From contig NZ_JYKA01000015.1 of assembly GCF_001676875.1 (NCBI RefSeq), positions 1-64,000 on the forward strand: a DNA stretch of 64,000 nt, read 5' to 3'. The DNA is from Chromobacterium subtsugae. Lineage in GTDB: Bacteria > Pseudomonadota > Gammaproteobacteria > Burkholderiales > Chromobacteriaceae. Below, in pieces: positions 15,804-23,851 of this stretch. Position numbers and translations under genes: made by a program. The notes beneath the pieces are model-generated. The model saw nothing but the letters and a program-made list of their open reading frames with translations. It did no database searches and was not told the DNA's origin. Position 1 is the first letter of the stretch. Each line of letters begins with the position of its first letter.

Positions 15804-17093
15804 ATGCTTCGCCTCTTCCGCATTTTGCGCGCCTACCGGCGCACCCGCGGCCTGCGCTTCGCCGACCGCGCCGCGCTGGCGCGCCATCAAAGCCGGCAAC
15901 TGGCGACGTTCCGCGCCCGCCTGCAGCGCCGCAGCCCCTATTTCGCCGACCTGGGCGAGCTGCCGTTCGCGCAATGGCCATTGATGGACAAAGCCGCCAT
16001 GCTCCGCCACTTCAACCGGATGAACGCCGCCGGCCTGACGCTGGAGCAGGTGATGCGCGCCGCGCAGCAGGCGGAGCGCAGCCGCGATTTCTCGCCGACC
16101 ATAGGCCGCTACACAGTGGGCCTGTCGTCCGGCACCACCGCGCAGCGCGGCGCCTTCGTCGTCAGCCGCGCCGAACAGGCGCAATGGGCCGGCGTCATGC
16201 TGGCCAAAGCCTTGCCGGACGGCCTGTTCGCCCGCGAGCGGGTGGCGCTGTTCCTGCGCGCCAACAGCAATCTGTACACCGCGGTGCGCAGCCGCTGGCT
16301 CACCTTCGAATTTTTCGACCTGTTCCAGCCCTTCGCCAGCCAGCTGTCCCGGCTGGCCGGCTACCGTCCCACCATTCTGCTGGCCCCGGCCCAAGTGCTG
16401 CGCGCGCTGGCGCAGGCCCAATTGGCCGGCCAGCTGCAATTGGCGCCGAAGCGGGTTTATTCGATCGCCGAGGTGCTGGAAACCCAGGATCGCGCCATCA
16501 TTGAAAAAGCTTTCGGCCAGGTCCACCAAATCTACCAGGCCACTGAAGGCTTTCTCGCCAGCAGCTGCGAGCACGGCGTGCTGCATCTGAACGAGGAATA
16601 CATCCATGTCGAGCCGGAATGGCTGGACGAGGAGCGGCGCCGCTTCGTGCCCATCATCACCGACTTCAGCCGCCACACCCAGCCCATCGTCCGCTACCGG
16701 CTGAACGACGTGCTGCTGGCGCGCGCCGCTCCCTGCCCATGCGGCCGCGCCACGCTGGCGCTGGACGGCGTGGAAGGCCGCTGCGACGATATGCTGCTGC
16801 TGCCCGACCGCGCCGGCCGGCAGCAGACCGTGTTCGCCGATGTGCTCAGCCGCGCGCTGGCGCAAGCCTTGCCCTGGGATGCCGATTACCGGCTGCGTCA
16901 AACCGGCCCGCGCGCGCTGACGCTGCACCTGGAGTTGGACGATGCCGGCGCCGGCGCGGTCCGGCAGCGGCTGGAGCAGACCCTCGCCGGGCTGGGGGTG
17001 GATGTCGCCGCGCTGGAATGGCGGCTGGAGGGCGCGCTGCCGCCGCTCGACCCCACCCGCAAGCGCCGGCGCATCATCCGGGAGGCGGCATGA
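15804..17093 (+). CDS. F390-synthetase-like adenylate-forming enzyme
   Basis: 429 residues. ANL-superfamily motifs of the PaaK/F390-synthetase branch: GLSSGTTAQRGAFVV (P-loop), IYQATEG (A5), IVRYRLNDVL (A8), and EGRCDD with a basic end KRRRI. It should activate a carboxylic acid as acyl-adenylate. In OleABCD pathways the adenylating OleC turns the beta-hydroxy acid into a beta-lactone; this enzyme, although from another ANL branch, could do the equivalent step. It starts 3 bases after the MBL gene and its stop overlaps the PAP2 start. TIGRFAM-type models for F390-related enzymes fit, from memory. Confidence 0.8.
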   Translation: MLRLFRILRAYRRTRGLRFADRAALARHQSRQLATFRARLQRRSPYFADLGELPFAQWPLMDKAAMLRHFNRMNAAGLTLEQVMRAAQQAERSRDFSPTIGRYTVGLSSGTTAQRGAFVVSRAEQAQWAGVMLAKALPDGLFARERVALFLRANSNLYTAVRSRWLTFEFFDLFQPFASQLSRLAGYRPTILLAPAQVLRALAQAQLAGQLQLAPKRVYSIAEVLETQDRAIIEKAFGQVHQIYQATEGFLASSCEHGVLHLNEEYIHVEPEWLDEERRRFVPIITDFSRHTQPIVRYRLNDVLLARAAPCPCGRATLALDGVEGRCDDMLLLPDRAGRQQTVFADVLSRALAQALPWDADYRLRQTGPRALTLHLELDDAGAGAVRQRLEQTLAGLGVDVAALEWRLEGALPPLDPTRKRRRIIREAA

Positions 17094-17713
17094 TGCTAGC
17101 CTTGTCCTGGCTGCCGCCCCGGCTGCGCCACATGCTGCTGGGCTGGGGGGCGGTGGGCTGCGCCTACACGCTGGGCAGCGTCTGGCCCGGCGCGCCGCGG
17201 CTGCTGCCGGAGTGGCCGACCGACCGCTGGATAGCGTTCGACCCGGCCGCCATCTGGCTGTACCTGTCGTTTTTCTTGCTGGTGCCAGCGGGCTTTCTGT
17301 TGGCGCCGCCTGACAGGCTGCCCTGGCTGCGGCGTTCGATGCAGCTGTGCGCGCTGGCCGCCGGCGCGACCTTCCTGCTGCTGCCGACCACGCTGCCCTA
17401 CCCGGCCGTCGCCGGCGGCGGCTTTCACGCCGAACTGCTGCGCGCCGCCCTGCGCTTCGATACGCCGCACAACTGCCTGCCCTCGCTGCACGGTGCGCTG
17501 ACCGTGCTGGCGGCATGGGCGCTGTCGGAGCGGCGCCGGCCCTGGCGCGCTGTGCTGGCCTGGCTGTGGGCCGCCGCCATCCTGTTCGCTGTGATACAGC
17601 TGCGCCGCCACCTCACCTTGGACCTGGGCGCCGGCGTCGCGCTGGGCCTGCTGTGCGGCTGGCTGTGCGCGCGTCCCGCATTCCTCTTTTCTTTCCGCTA
17701 TCGCACCACATGA
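17090..17713 (+). CDS. PAP2-superfamily membrane phosphatase or transferase
   Basis: 207 residues with about five to six hydrophobic segments. The PAP2 signatures are PSLHGAL and, 40-odd residues later, RRHLTLDLGAG, giving the two active-site histidines and an Asp. The PSLH form (rather than PSGH) is the variant found in inositol-phosphorylceramide-synthase-like members, which transfer head groups between lipids. Start and stop both overlap neighbours by ATGA, showing strong coupling. In this operon it may remove or exchange a phosphate-linked head group on the product lipid. Confidence 0.75.
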   Translation: MMLALSWLPPRLRHMLLGWGAVGCAYTLGSVWPGAPRLLPEWPTDRWIAFDPAAIWLYLSFFLLVPAGFLLAPPDRLPWLRRSMQLCALAAGATFLLLPTTLPYPAVAGGGFHAELLRAALRFDTPHNCLPSLHGALTVLAAWALSERRRPWRAVLAWLWAAAILFAVIQLRRHLTLDLGAGVALGLLCGWLCARPAFLFSFRYRTT

Positions 17714-18801
17714 ACGTATTCGCCCTCACCTTCATCCTGATGCTCGCCGTGGTTCTGCTGGAGCTGCTTGCCTTGCGCCTATGGCGCCGCGAAGCCATTC
17801 CCTGGCGCGAGATCATCTTCAACCTCAACTCCGGCCACATCCTGATGTGGGTCTTCCGCGGCGTGGAGGTGGCCAGCTTCGGCTGGCTGCTTGAACACGC
17901 CAACCTGCACCTGGTGGACCGGCTGCCGGCGCTCTGGCAATGGGTTTTCGCCTTCATCGCCTGGGATCTGAGCTTTTACTGCATGCACCGGGCCCACCAC
18001 ACCTGGCGCATTTTCTGGGCGGTGCACGTTGTCCACCACCAGGGCGAGCATTTCAGCCTGTCGCTGGGCATCCGCAATTCCTGGTATTCGTCGCTGACTT
18101 CGCTGCTGTTCGTCGCGCCGCTGGCGGTGCTGGGGCTGCCGCTGGAGATGTTCGTCGCCGCGTCGTCCTTCCATTACGCGGTGCAGCTGTACAACCATAA
18201 TGCTTTCGTCGGCAAGTCCGGCTGGCTGGACCGCGTGCTGGTGACGCCGTCCAACCACCGCGTGCATCACGCCACCGACCCCATCTACCTGAACAAGAAC
18301 TTCGGCGGCACCTTCCTGATCTGGGACAAGCTGTTCGGCAGCTATCAAGCCGAACGCGACGATGTGCCGCTGCGCTACGGCGTGCGCGGCGAGTCGCCCG
18401 GCTACAATCCGCTGTGGGCCAGTAATCCCGGCTTGCTGGCGCTGGTCCGCCGCCGCTTTCCCGCGTGGCTTGCGCGCGCGCGCATGGACGTGCCGGCCGG
18501 CTATATCGCCAGCGGCGGCGTGCTGCTGTTCGGCGTGGTGATCTATTACGTGCAAAACGTGGCGGAATGGTCGGCGCCGCAGCAATGGACGCTGTTCGGC
18601 TACCTGCTGGCCGGCACCCTCGCCATCGGCGGGATGTCCGACCGCCAGCGCTGGGGCTGGCGCGGCTGGCAGGCGCTGGTGCTGACCCTGCCCGTCCTGT
18701 GCGCCGGCTGGCTGGGCATGCGCGACCTGTGCGCGCTGGCGCTGTTCGCGCTGCTGCTGGGCCATGGACTGCTGGGCTGGCGCCTGAAGGAGGCCGCATG
18801 A
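17710..18801 (+). CDS. sterol desaturase / fatty acid hydroxylase family membrane enzyme
   Basis: 363 residues with several membrane segments. The eight-histidine di-iron motif is present: CMHRAHH, HVVHH and SNHRVHH. Enzymes of this superfamily hydroxylate or desaturate lipids in the membrane with O2. After the catalytic part (~270 residues) the C-terminus has a further ~90-residue hydrophobic region (three to four segments), an addition to the basic family length. Starts at ATGA overlap with the PAP2 gene and overlaps the next gene likewise. Confidence 0.87.
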   Translation: MNVFALTFILMLAVVLLELLALRLWRREAIPWREIIFNLNSGHILMWVFRGVEVASFGWLLEHANLHLVDRLPALWQWVFAFIAWDLSFYCMHRAHHTWRIFWAVHVVHHQGEHFSLSLGIRNSWYSSLTSLLFVAPLAVLGLPLEMFVAASSFHYAVQLYNHNAFVGKSGWLDRVLVTPSNHRVHHATDPIYLNKNFGGTFLIWDKLFGSYQAERDDVPLRYGVRGESPGYNPLWASNPGLLALVRRRFPAWLARARMDVPAGYIASGGVLLFGVVIYYVQNVAEWSAPQQWTLFGYLLAGTLAIGGMSDRQRWGWRGWQALVLTLPVLCAGWLGMRDLCALALFALLLGHGLLGWRLKEAA

Positions 18802-19877
18802 GCAAATTGCGTTTTCAATCGTCGGCCGAGCTGCCGTTCCGCATCGAGCTGCAACAGGCGGCGCAAGCCTATCTGGAGCAAAGCCGCGACCACCGCTTCG
18901 CCAGCGCCGGCATCTGGCTCAAGGCCTGGCTGCTGGCCGGCCTGAGCCTGGCCTGCTATCTGCTGGCGTTGCGCGCCGACGCGCTGTGGCAGTTCGCCCC
19001 GGCCTATGTCGCCGCTATCCTGCTGGCCATGCTGCTGGCGATGAACAGCCTGCACGACGCCGCCCACGGCGCGGTGTTCCGCCGCCCCTGGCTCAACCGG
19101 CTGCTGAGCCGCGTCGCCAGCCTGCCGATGGGCATAGACTCCGATATCTGGATCCGCCGCCACGTGCATCTGCACCATACCTATCCCAATGTCGACGGCT
19201 ACGATCTGGACATCGAACCCAATCCCTTCCTGCGCCAGACGCCGTTTCAGGACTGGGCGCCGCAATTCCGCCATCAGCACCGCTATTGGCCGCTGATCGC
19301 CGCGCTGTCGCTGCCCTATCTGTGCTGGTACGGCGACTGGCTGGACCTGATGGGCAAGAGCAAGCTGCAGCTGCGCGACGCCAAGCCGGTGCGCGCTCCG
19401 GGCTTTCTGCTGGCCAAGGCCGGCCACCTGGCGCTGGCGCTGGGCCTGCCGATCTGGCTGCTGCACGACGGCGGCATCGGCTGGGGCAGCGTGCTGCTGT
19501 GCTATCTGCTGGGCCAAATGGCCGCATCCTGCTTCCTGGTGGCGATGATACTCGGCACCCACTGGGCCGACGTGGCGTTTTTCCAGCCCGGCGCCGACGG
19601 CAAGCTGCCGCACACCTGGCACGAGCATCAATTCCTCACCTGTTGCGACTGGGAGCCGCGGCCGCGCGCGCTGGCCCATCTGCTGGGCGGTCTGCACCTG
19701 CACCTGACCCATCACCTGTTCCCGTCCTACAGCCACCGCCATTATCCGGCGCTGGCCCGCATCACCCGGCAGGTGGCGCAAAAGCACGGCCTGGATTACC
19801 GCTGCTTGGACTACCCCGAGCTGTGGCAGGCGCAGCAGCGCTTCCTCAAGTCCATGGGGAGCCGGCCGCAGCCATGA
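18798..19877 (+). CDS. membrane fatty-acid desaturase
   Basis: 359 residues. Three His boxes: HDAAHG, HVHLHH and HLHLTHH, the pattern of acyl-lipid/front-end-type desaturases, separated by paired hydrophobic segments. It uses O2 and reduced electron carrier to introduce a double bond in an acyl chain. Start overlaps the previous stop (ATGA) with GGAGG-like AAGGAGGCC before it. Last gene of the operon; the following hairpin has no T run on this strand. Confidence 0.88.
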   Translation: MSKLRFQSSAELPFRIELQQAAQAYLEQSRDHRFASAGIWLKAWLLAGLSLACYLLALRADALWQFAPAYVAAILLAMLLAMNSLHDAAHGAVFRRPWLNRLLSRVASLPMGIDSDIWIRRHVHLHHTYPNVDGYDLDIEPNPFLRQTPFQDWAPQFRHQHRYWPLIAALSLPYLCWYGDWLDLMGKSKLQLRDAKPVRAPGFLLAKAGHLALALGLPIWLLHDGGIGWGSVLLCYLLGQMAASCFLVAMILGTHWADVAFFQPGADGKLPHTWHEHQFLTCCDWEPRPRALAHLLGGLHLHLTHHLFPSYSHRHYPALARITRQVAQKHGLDYRCLDYPELWQAQQRFLKSMGSRPQP

Positions 19878-19913
19878 AAAAGGCCGGCGGCCGCATGCCA
19901 GCGGCCGCCGGCC
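19877..19913 (-). terminator. terminator for the gene at 19929-20480
   Basis: Perfect 13-bp stem (19882-19894 with 19901-19913, GC only) and loop ATGCCA, with five A's at 19877-19881 giving a U run on the minus strand. It touches the stop codon of the desaturase on the plus strand. Confidence 0.8.
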
Positions 19914-19928
19914 CGGTTCTCCCCCGCC

Positions 19929-20480
19929 TTACAGCGGCCCGTACACCGTGCCCTGGTTCTGGTCCACCCTGTCCCGCACCCAGAAGCGCCAGCCGTTGGC
20001 CTGGCCGTATTCGCCGACGATGTTCACCCCCTGCTGGCTGTTGTATTGGCCGGCCGGGATGTTATTGACCCCCGACGGGCTGATATGCAGCAGATAGGCC
20101 GGCTTCAGCGCCACCACCTCCGCCAGCCGCGCCGCGTAGCGCGTCGGGTCGCCGATGAAGTTGTTGTGCTCGACGGTGATGTGCTGCCTGTCCGGCCCGT
20201 AGGCCAGAAACTGGCAGCCGTTCATGCCGTCGGTGAACATGTAATACCTTGCCGGCTGCTGGGTGGGCAGCACGAACAGATTGATGTTGTTGGCCACCGG
20301 ATGCGCGTAAAAACCGGGGATGTTCGGGCTGGCGGCGGTGGACTGCAGCACCGCCGCGTGCGCGCCCTGCGCCGCGAACTGGTATTTGCCGTTGCCGGGC
20401 GGAACCTGCGCCGGAATCAATATCGCCTGAGAACGCATGAAAGCCTGCGGGTTCTCCAGAAAATCGGTAGTCAAAGACAT
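19929..20480 (-). CDS. hypothetical protein with possible BLF1/CNF-like deamidase signature
   Basis: 183 residues, no signal peptide or membrane segment. Not a family I can name. The middle reads MFTDGMNGCQFLAYGPDRQHITVEH: a Gly-Cys turn followed 16 residues later by a His in a beta-strand. This resembles the catalytic Gly-Cys...His arrangement in the glutamine deamidases CNF1 (C866/H881) and Burkholderia BLF1 (C94/H106). The match is of pattern only. A third catalytic element and host target cannot be judged. It is a single-gene unit with its own terminator. Alternatives: a structural or immunity protein of unknown kind. Confidence 0.6.
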   Translation of the reverse strand: MSLTTDFLENPQAFMRSQAILIPAQVPPGNGKYQFAAQGAHAAVLQSTAASPNIPGFYAHPVANNINLFVLPTQQPARYYMFTDGMNGCQFLAYGPDRQHITVEHNNFIGDPTRYAARLAEVVALKPAYLLHISPSGVNNIPAGQYNSQQGVNIVGEYGQANGWRFWVRDRVDQNQGTVYGPL

Positions 20481-20658
20481 GCCATTCCTTTCCGTTTTAC
20501 GATGCCGGGATTATTTGTGACCCGGCCGCTTGCCGATCGGTTTCCCTGCCGGCGCGGCCGATTTGTAAATCCGGCGCGCCCCTTGCTGGCGCCGGCGTCC
20601 AAACCTTAAACACCTGTTTAAATTGCGGCAACGGTAACAAAGGCCAGTCTGCTGCCCA

Positions 20659-22023
20659 CTACCGGGCCGCCGCCTGCGCGCCTAGCAGGCGGCGCGACTG
20701 CGCCAGCAACACCCCGCCCACCAGCAGGCCCAGCAACAGATTGACCAGCGGCATCGCCAGCCATACCCCGTCCACGCCCAGCCACAGGGGCATCAGCCCC
20801 AGCGTCGGCAGCAACAGCAAGGTCTTGCTGATGGTGATGCCGAGAGCCAGCCGCGTCAGCGCCATCGCCTGCAGCGCGGTGCAGCCCACCACCACCAGGC
20901 CGTCCAACGGCATCGCCAGCAGATGCAGGCGCAGCGCATGGCTGCCGGCCGCCACCAAATCTTGGCTGCCGTCGCTGTACCAGCCGGCGATCCAGGCCGG
21001 AAACAGCTGCACCGCCGCCAGCGCCGCCAAGCCCAGCGCCAATCCCCCCCTGACGCCGTGCAGCAGCGCCTCGCGCGCCCGGCCCGGCTGGCCGGCGCCG
21101 GTGGCGTGGCCCAGCAGCGGCTGCATGCCCACCGCCAGGCCGTGGATCGCCAGCGTGAACAGCGCTTCGGTGTAGCCTGCCACCGCGTAGGCCGCCACGC
21201 TCAGGTCGTCGCCCCAGCGCAGCAGCTGGTGGTTGTGCGCGTACAGCAGCAAGGCGAGATTCAGCTCCATCAGCAGGCTGGGCGCGCCCAGCGCCAGGAT
21301 GGGCCACAGCGCGGCCTTGTCCAGCCGCATATTGCCGACGCGCAGCCGCACCGCGGCATGGCGCGTGAAGAAATAGCCCAGGCCCAGCGCCACCACCACC
21401 GATTCGGCCAGCAGCGTGCCTATCGCCGAGCCGGCCAGCCCCAGGCCCAGCCCGCCCACCAGCAGGAAATTCAGCGGGATGTTCAATAGCGCGCCCAGGA
21501 TGGTCAGCGCGGTGGCCAGGCCCGGGCGGCCATCGTTGCGCACCAGATAGGTGACCAGCATCTGCCCCATGGTCAGCGCCGCGCCGGCCAGCATCCACCA
21601 CAGATAGGCGCGCGCCTGCGCCGCCACTTCAGGCTGGCCGTCGGCCTGCAGCCATTCCAGCAGCTTGCCGACGTTGGGCAGCCCCGCCAGCGGAATCGCC
21701 GCGCCCAGCAAGGCCAGCAGCGCCAGGGCCGCCAGCAGCGTGCCGCGCGCGCCGGCGACATCGCCGGCCCCCTGCCGGATCGCGATGCGGGTGGCCGCGC
21801 CCATGCTGACCATCGCGCCCAGGCCCACCTGCAGCATCACCAGCGGGTAGGCCAGATTGATGGCGGCCAGGCCGTGGCTGCCGACATAGTGGCCGACGAA
21901 CACGCCGTCCACGATGGCGTACAGGCCGGTGACGACCATGCCGGCGACGGAGGGGATGGCGTAGCGCCAGAACAATGTGGACACCGGCAAGGTGTCCAGG
22001 TCTCGGGTATGCGAGTGAGCCAC
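20659..22023 (-). CDS. MATE-family multidrug efflux transporter
   Basis: 454 residues with twelve predicted membrane segments. Typical MATE features are AIPSVAGMVVTGLYAIVDGVFVG in helix 1, GLAAINLAYPLV, an internal repeat in the second half (APSLLMELNLALL) and GDGxx-type loops. It would export cationic drugs or metabolites using a Na+ or H+ gradient. It is divergent from the TetR gene at 22132, and the operator-like inverted repeat lies between the two, so TetR probably controls it. Confidence 0.88.
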   Translation of the reverse strand: MAHSHTRDLDTLPVSTLFWRYAIPSVAGMVVTGLYAIVDGVFVGHYVGSHGLAAINLAYPLVMLQVGLGAMVSMGAATRIAIRQGAGDVAGARGTLLAALALLALLGAAIPLAGLPNVGKLLEWLQADGQPEVAAQARAYLWWMLAGAALTMGQMLVTYLVRNDGRPGLATALTILGALLNIPLNFLLVGGLGLGLAGSAIGTLLAESVVVALGLGYFFTRHAAVRLRVGNMRLDKAALWPILALGAPSLLMELNLALLLYAHNHQLLRWGDDLSVAAYAVAGYTEALFTLAIHGLAVGMQPLLGHATGAGQPGRAREALLHGVRGGLALGLAALAAVQLFPAWIAGWYSDGSQDLVAAGSHALRLHLLAMPLDGLVVVGCTALQAMALTRLALGITISKTLLLLPTLGLMPLWLGVDGVWLAMPLVNLLLGLLVGGVLLAQSRRLLGAQAAAR

Positions 22024-22061
22024 GGGGAACTGCCTGATGGATAAAACGGCGATTCTAACAT

Positions 22062-22083
22062 TTAATCAGTCATGCATGATTAA
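22062..22083. promoter_or_regulatory. candidate TetR operator
   Basis: TTAATCA at 22062-22068 and TGATTAA at 22077-22083 form a perfect 7-bp inverted repeat with an 8-base spacer that itself contains the palindrome CATGCATG (22071-22078). It lies in the 108-base gap between the divergent MATE and TetR genes. This size and symmetry suit a TetR-family dimer. Confidence 0.6.
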
Positions 22084-22131
22084 TTAATTTCCCGCACAAT
22101 GGCGGCAAGCAAAAAGAAATGGACGACTCGC

Positions 22132-22749
22132 ATGGCCCGCAAAACCAAGGAAGATTCGCAGAAAACCCGCGACGCCATTCTGGACGGCGCCGAACAGGCT
22201 TTTCTGGCCAAGGGCATCGCCAACGCCACCATGGCCGACATCGCCGAAGCCGCCGGCGTGTCGCGCGGCGCGGTCTACGGCCACTACGACAACAAGCTGC
22301 TGGTATGCCAGGCGATGATAGACCGCGCCTTCGCGCTGGACGCGCTGGACTTCCCCTCCCAGCGCGAATCGGCTTGCGACACCCTGCTGGCGGCCAGCCT
22401 CTACTACCTGGCCCAGTTCCTGGAGCCGGGCTCGCCGCAGCGGGTATTCGAAATCCTTTACCTCAAGTGCGAGCGCAGCGAGGAAAACCGCAGCGTGCTG
22501 CGCCGGCGCGAGATGATGGACCGGCTGACGCTGCACTACACCCGCCGCCAGCTGCGCCGCGCCATCGCCGGCCGCGAACTGCCGGCCACCCTGGACGTGG
22601 GCCTGGCCGCCGACTACCTGGTGTACCTGTTCCTGGGCCTTTACGACCTGCTGGAAACCGGGCCGGCGGCGCTGCCGCGCTGCGAACGCATCCTGCGCGG
22701 CGCGCTGGAAGCCCTGCCGCACGCGGCCAGCCTGCAGCGCCAGCCCTGA
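22132..22749 (+). CDS. TetR/AcrR-family transcriptional repressor
   Basis: 205 residues from ATG 22132 (an 11-residue longer frame exists). The N-terminal HTH is clear: TRDAILDGAEQAFLAKGIANATMADIAEAAGVSRGAVYGHYDNK. The C-terminal part (residues 85-200) resembles AcrR/TtgR ligand pockets (LEPGSPQRVFEILYLKCE). Such repressors bind a hydrophobic ligand and release efflux genes. It is divergent from the MATE pump and convergent with the ABC export operon, and is likely to repress one or both of them plus itself through the operator at 22062-22083. Confidence 0.88.
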   Translation: MARKTKEDSQKTRDAILDGAEQAFLAKGIANATMADIAEAAGVSRGAVYGHYDNKLLVCQAMIDRAFALDALDFPSQRESACDTLLAASLYYLAQFLEPGSPQRVFEILYLKCERSEENRSVLRRREMMDRLTLHYTRRQLRRAIAGRELPATLDVGLAADYLVYLFLGLYDLLETGPAALPRCERILRGALEALPHAASLQRQP

Positions 22750-22752
22750 CGG

Positions 22753-23847
22753 CTATTCGACATGGCGGCGGAAACGCCACAGCGCCAGCGCCAGCGTGGC
22801 CAGCGCGATCAGCCACAGCGGCAGCAGCCACGGCCAGGCGTCGGCGAAACCATAACCCTTGAGGAAAGTCCCCTTGAGAATGGGAATGAAGTAACTGAGC
22901 GGATTGAGCCGCGCCAGCCATTGCAGCGCCAGCGGCATGTTCTCGATCGGCGACACGTAGCCGGACAGGATCACCGCCGGCACCATGAAGGAAAACACCC
23001 CGAGGAAGGCCTGCTGCTGGGTATGGGAAATCGACGAGATGAACAGCCCCACCCCGGCCAGCGCCAGGCCGTAGCTGGCCATGCTGGCCAAGAGCAGCGG
23101 CAATGAACCGCCGAACGGCACCCGGTACGCCCACGCCGCCGCCGCGGCGATCAGGCTGCCCTGCAGCAAGGCCACCAGCACCCCCGGCAGCGCCTTGCCG
23201 GCCATGATGTAGGCCGGCGTCAGCGGCGACACCAGCAGCTGGTCGAAGGTGCCCTCTTCGCGCTCGCGCGCCACCGACAGCGCGGTGACGATCAGGCAGC
23301 CTATGGTGGTGATGATAGCCACCAGGCTGGGCAGCACGTGCCACTGGAACTCCAGGTTCGGGTTGTACAGATTGCGCACCACCACGCCGCCGGCCGCGCC
23401 GCCCGCCCTCTCCTGCGCGTAATCCGCCGCCACCTGGCCGACGTAAGCGCCGGCAATCTGCCCGCTGTTGGAGCGCCGCCCGTCCACGATCACCTGCAGC
23501 GGCGCGGCGCGCCCCGCCGCCAGATCGCGCGAGAAATCGGCCGGGAACACCACCGCCAGAAGCGCGTCCTGCCGGTCTATCGCCGCCCGCAGCCCCGCCT
23601 GGCTGGCCACTGGCACCACCCGGTCGAAAGTCGCGCTGGCCGACAAGCGCTTGATCAACTCCAGCGAGGCCGCGCCGCCGTCCTGGTTGTACACCGCCAG
23701 GCTGGCGTGCTTGACCTCCAGCGTGGCGGCGAACGGAAACACCAGCAGCTGCAGCAGCACCGGCACCACCAGCAACAGGCGGCCCTGGCGGCTGCCGGCG
23801 ACGGCCTGAAGCTCCTTGATGATCAGCCACAGCAAGCGACGCCACAT
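22753..23847 (-). CDS. ABC-2 exporter permease (YbhR-like)
   Basis: 364 residues, one N-terminal membrane segment, a large periplasmic domain (about 45-170) and five C-terminal segments, the ABC-2 layout. The conserved block SVAREREEGTFDQLLVSPLTPAYIMAGK marks the permeases of the YbhS/YbhR/YhhJ group. It is the last gene of a four-gene operon (HlyD, fused ATPase, two permeases) and starts 4 bases after the preceding permease stop. Confidence 0.87.
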   Translation of the reverse strand: MWRRLLWLIIKELQAVAGSRQGRLLLVVPVLLQLLVFPFAATLEVKHASLAVYNQDGGAASLELIKRLSASATFDRVVPVASQAGLRAAIDRQDALLAVVFPADFSRDLAAGRAAPLQVIVDGRRSNSGQIAGAYVGQVAADYAQERAGGAAGGVVVRNLYNPNLEFQWHVLPSLVAIITTIGCLIVTALSVAREREEGTFDQLLVSPLTPAYIMAGKALPGVLVALLQGSLIAAAAAWAYRVPFGGSLPLLLASMASYGLALAGVGLFISSISHTQQQAFLGVFSFMVPAVILSGYVSPIENMPLALQWLARLNPLSYFIPILKGTFLKGYGFADAWPWLLPLWLIALATLALALWRFRRHVE

Positions 23848-23851
23848 GGCT

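Noticed and set aside
15357..17516. 719-residue open frame on the minus strand across the lipid operon
   Set aside because: It spans three real genes with clear motifs and shows only low-complexity Ala/Gly/Arg/Gln sequence, so it is a shadow.
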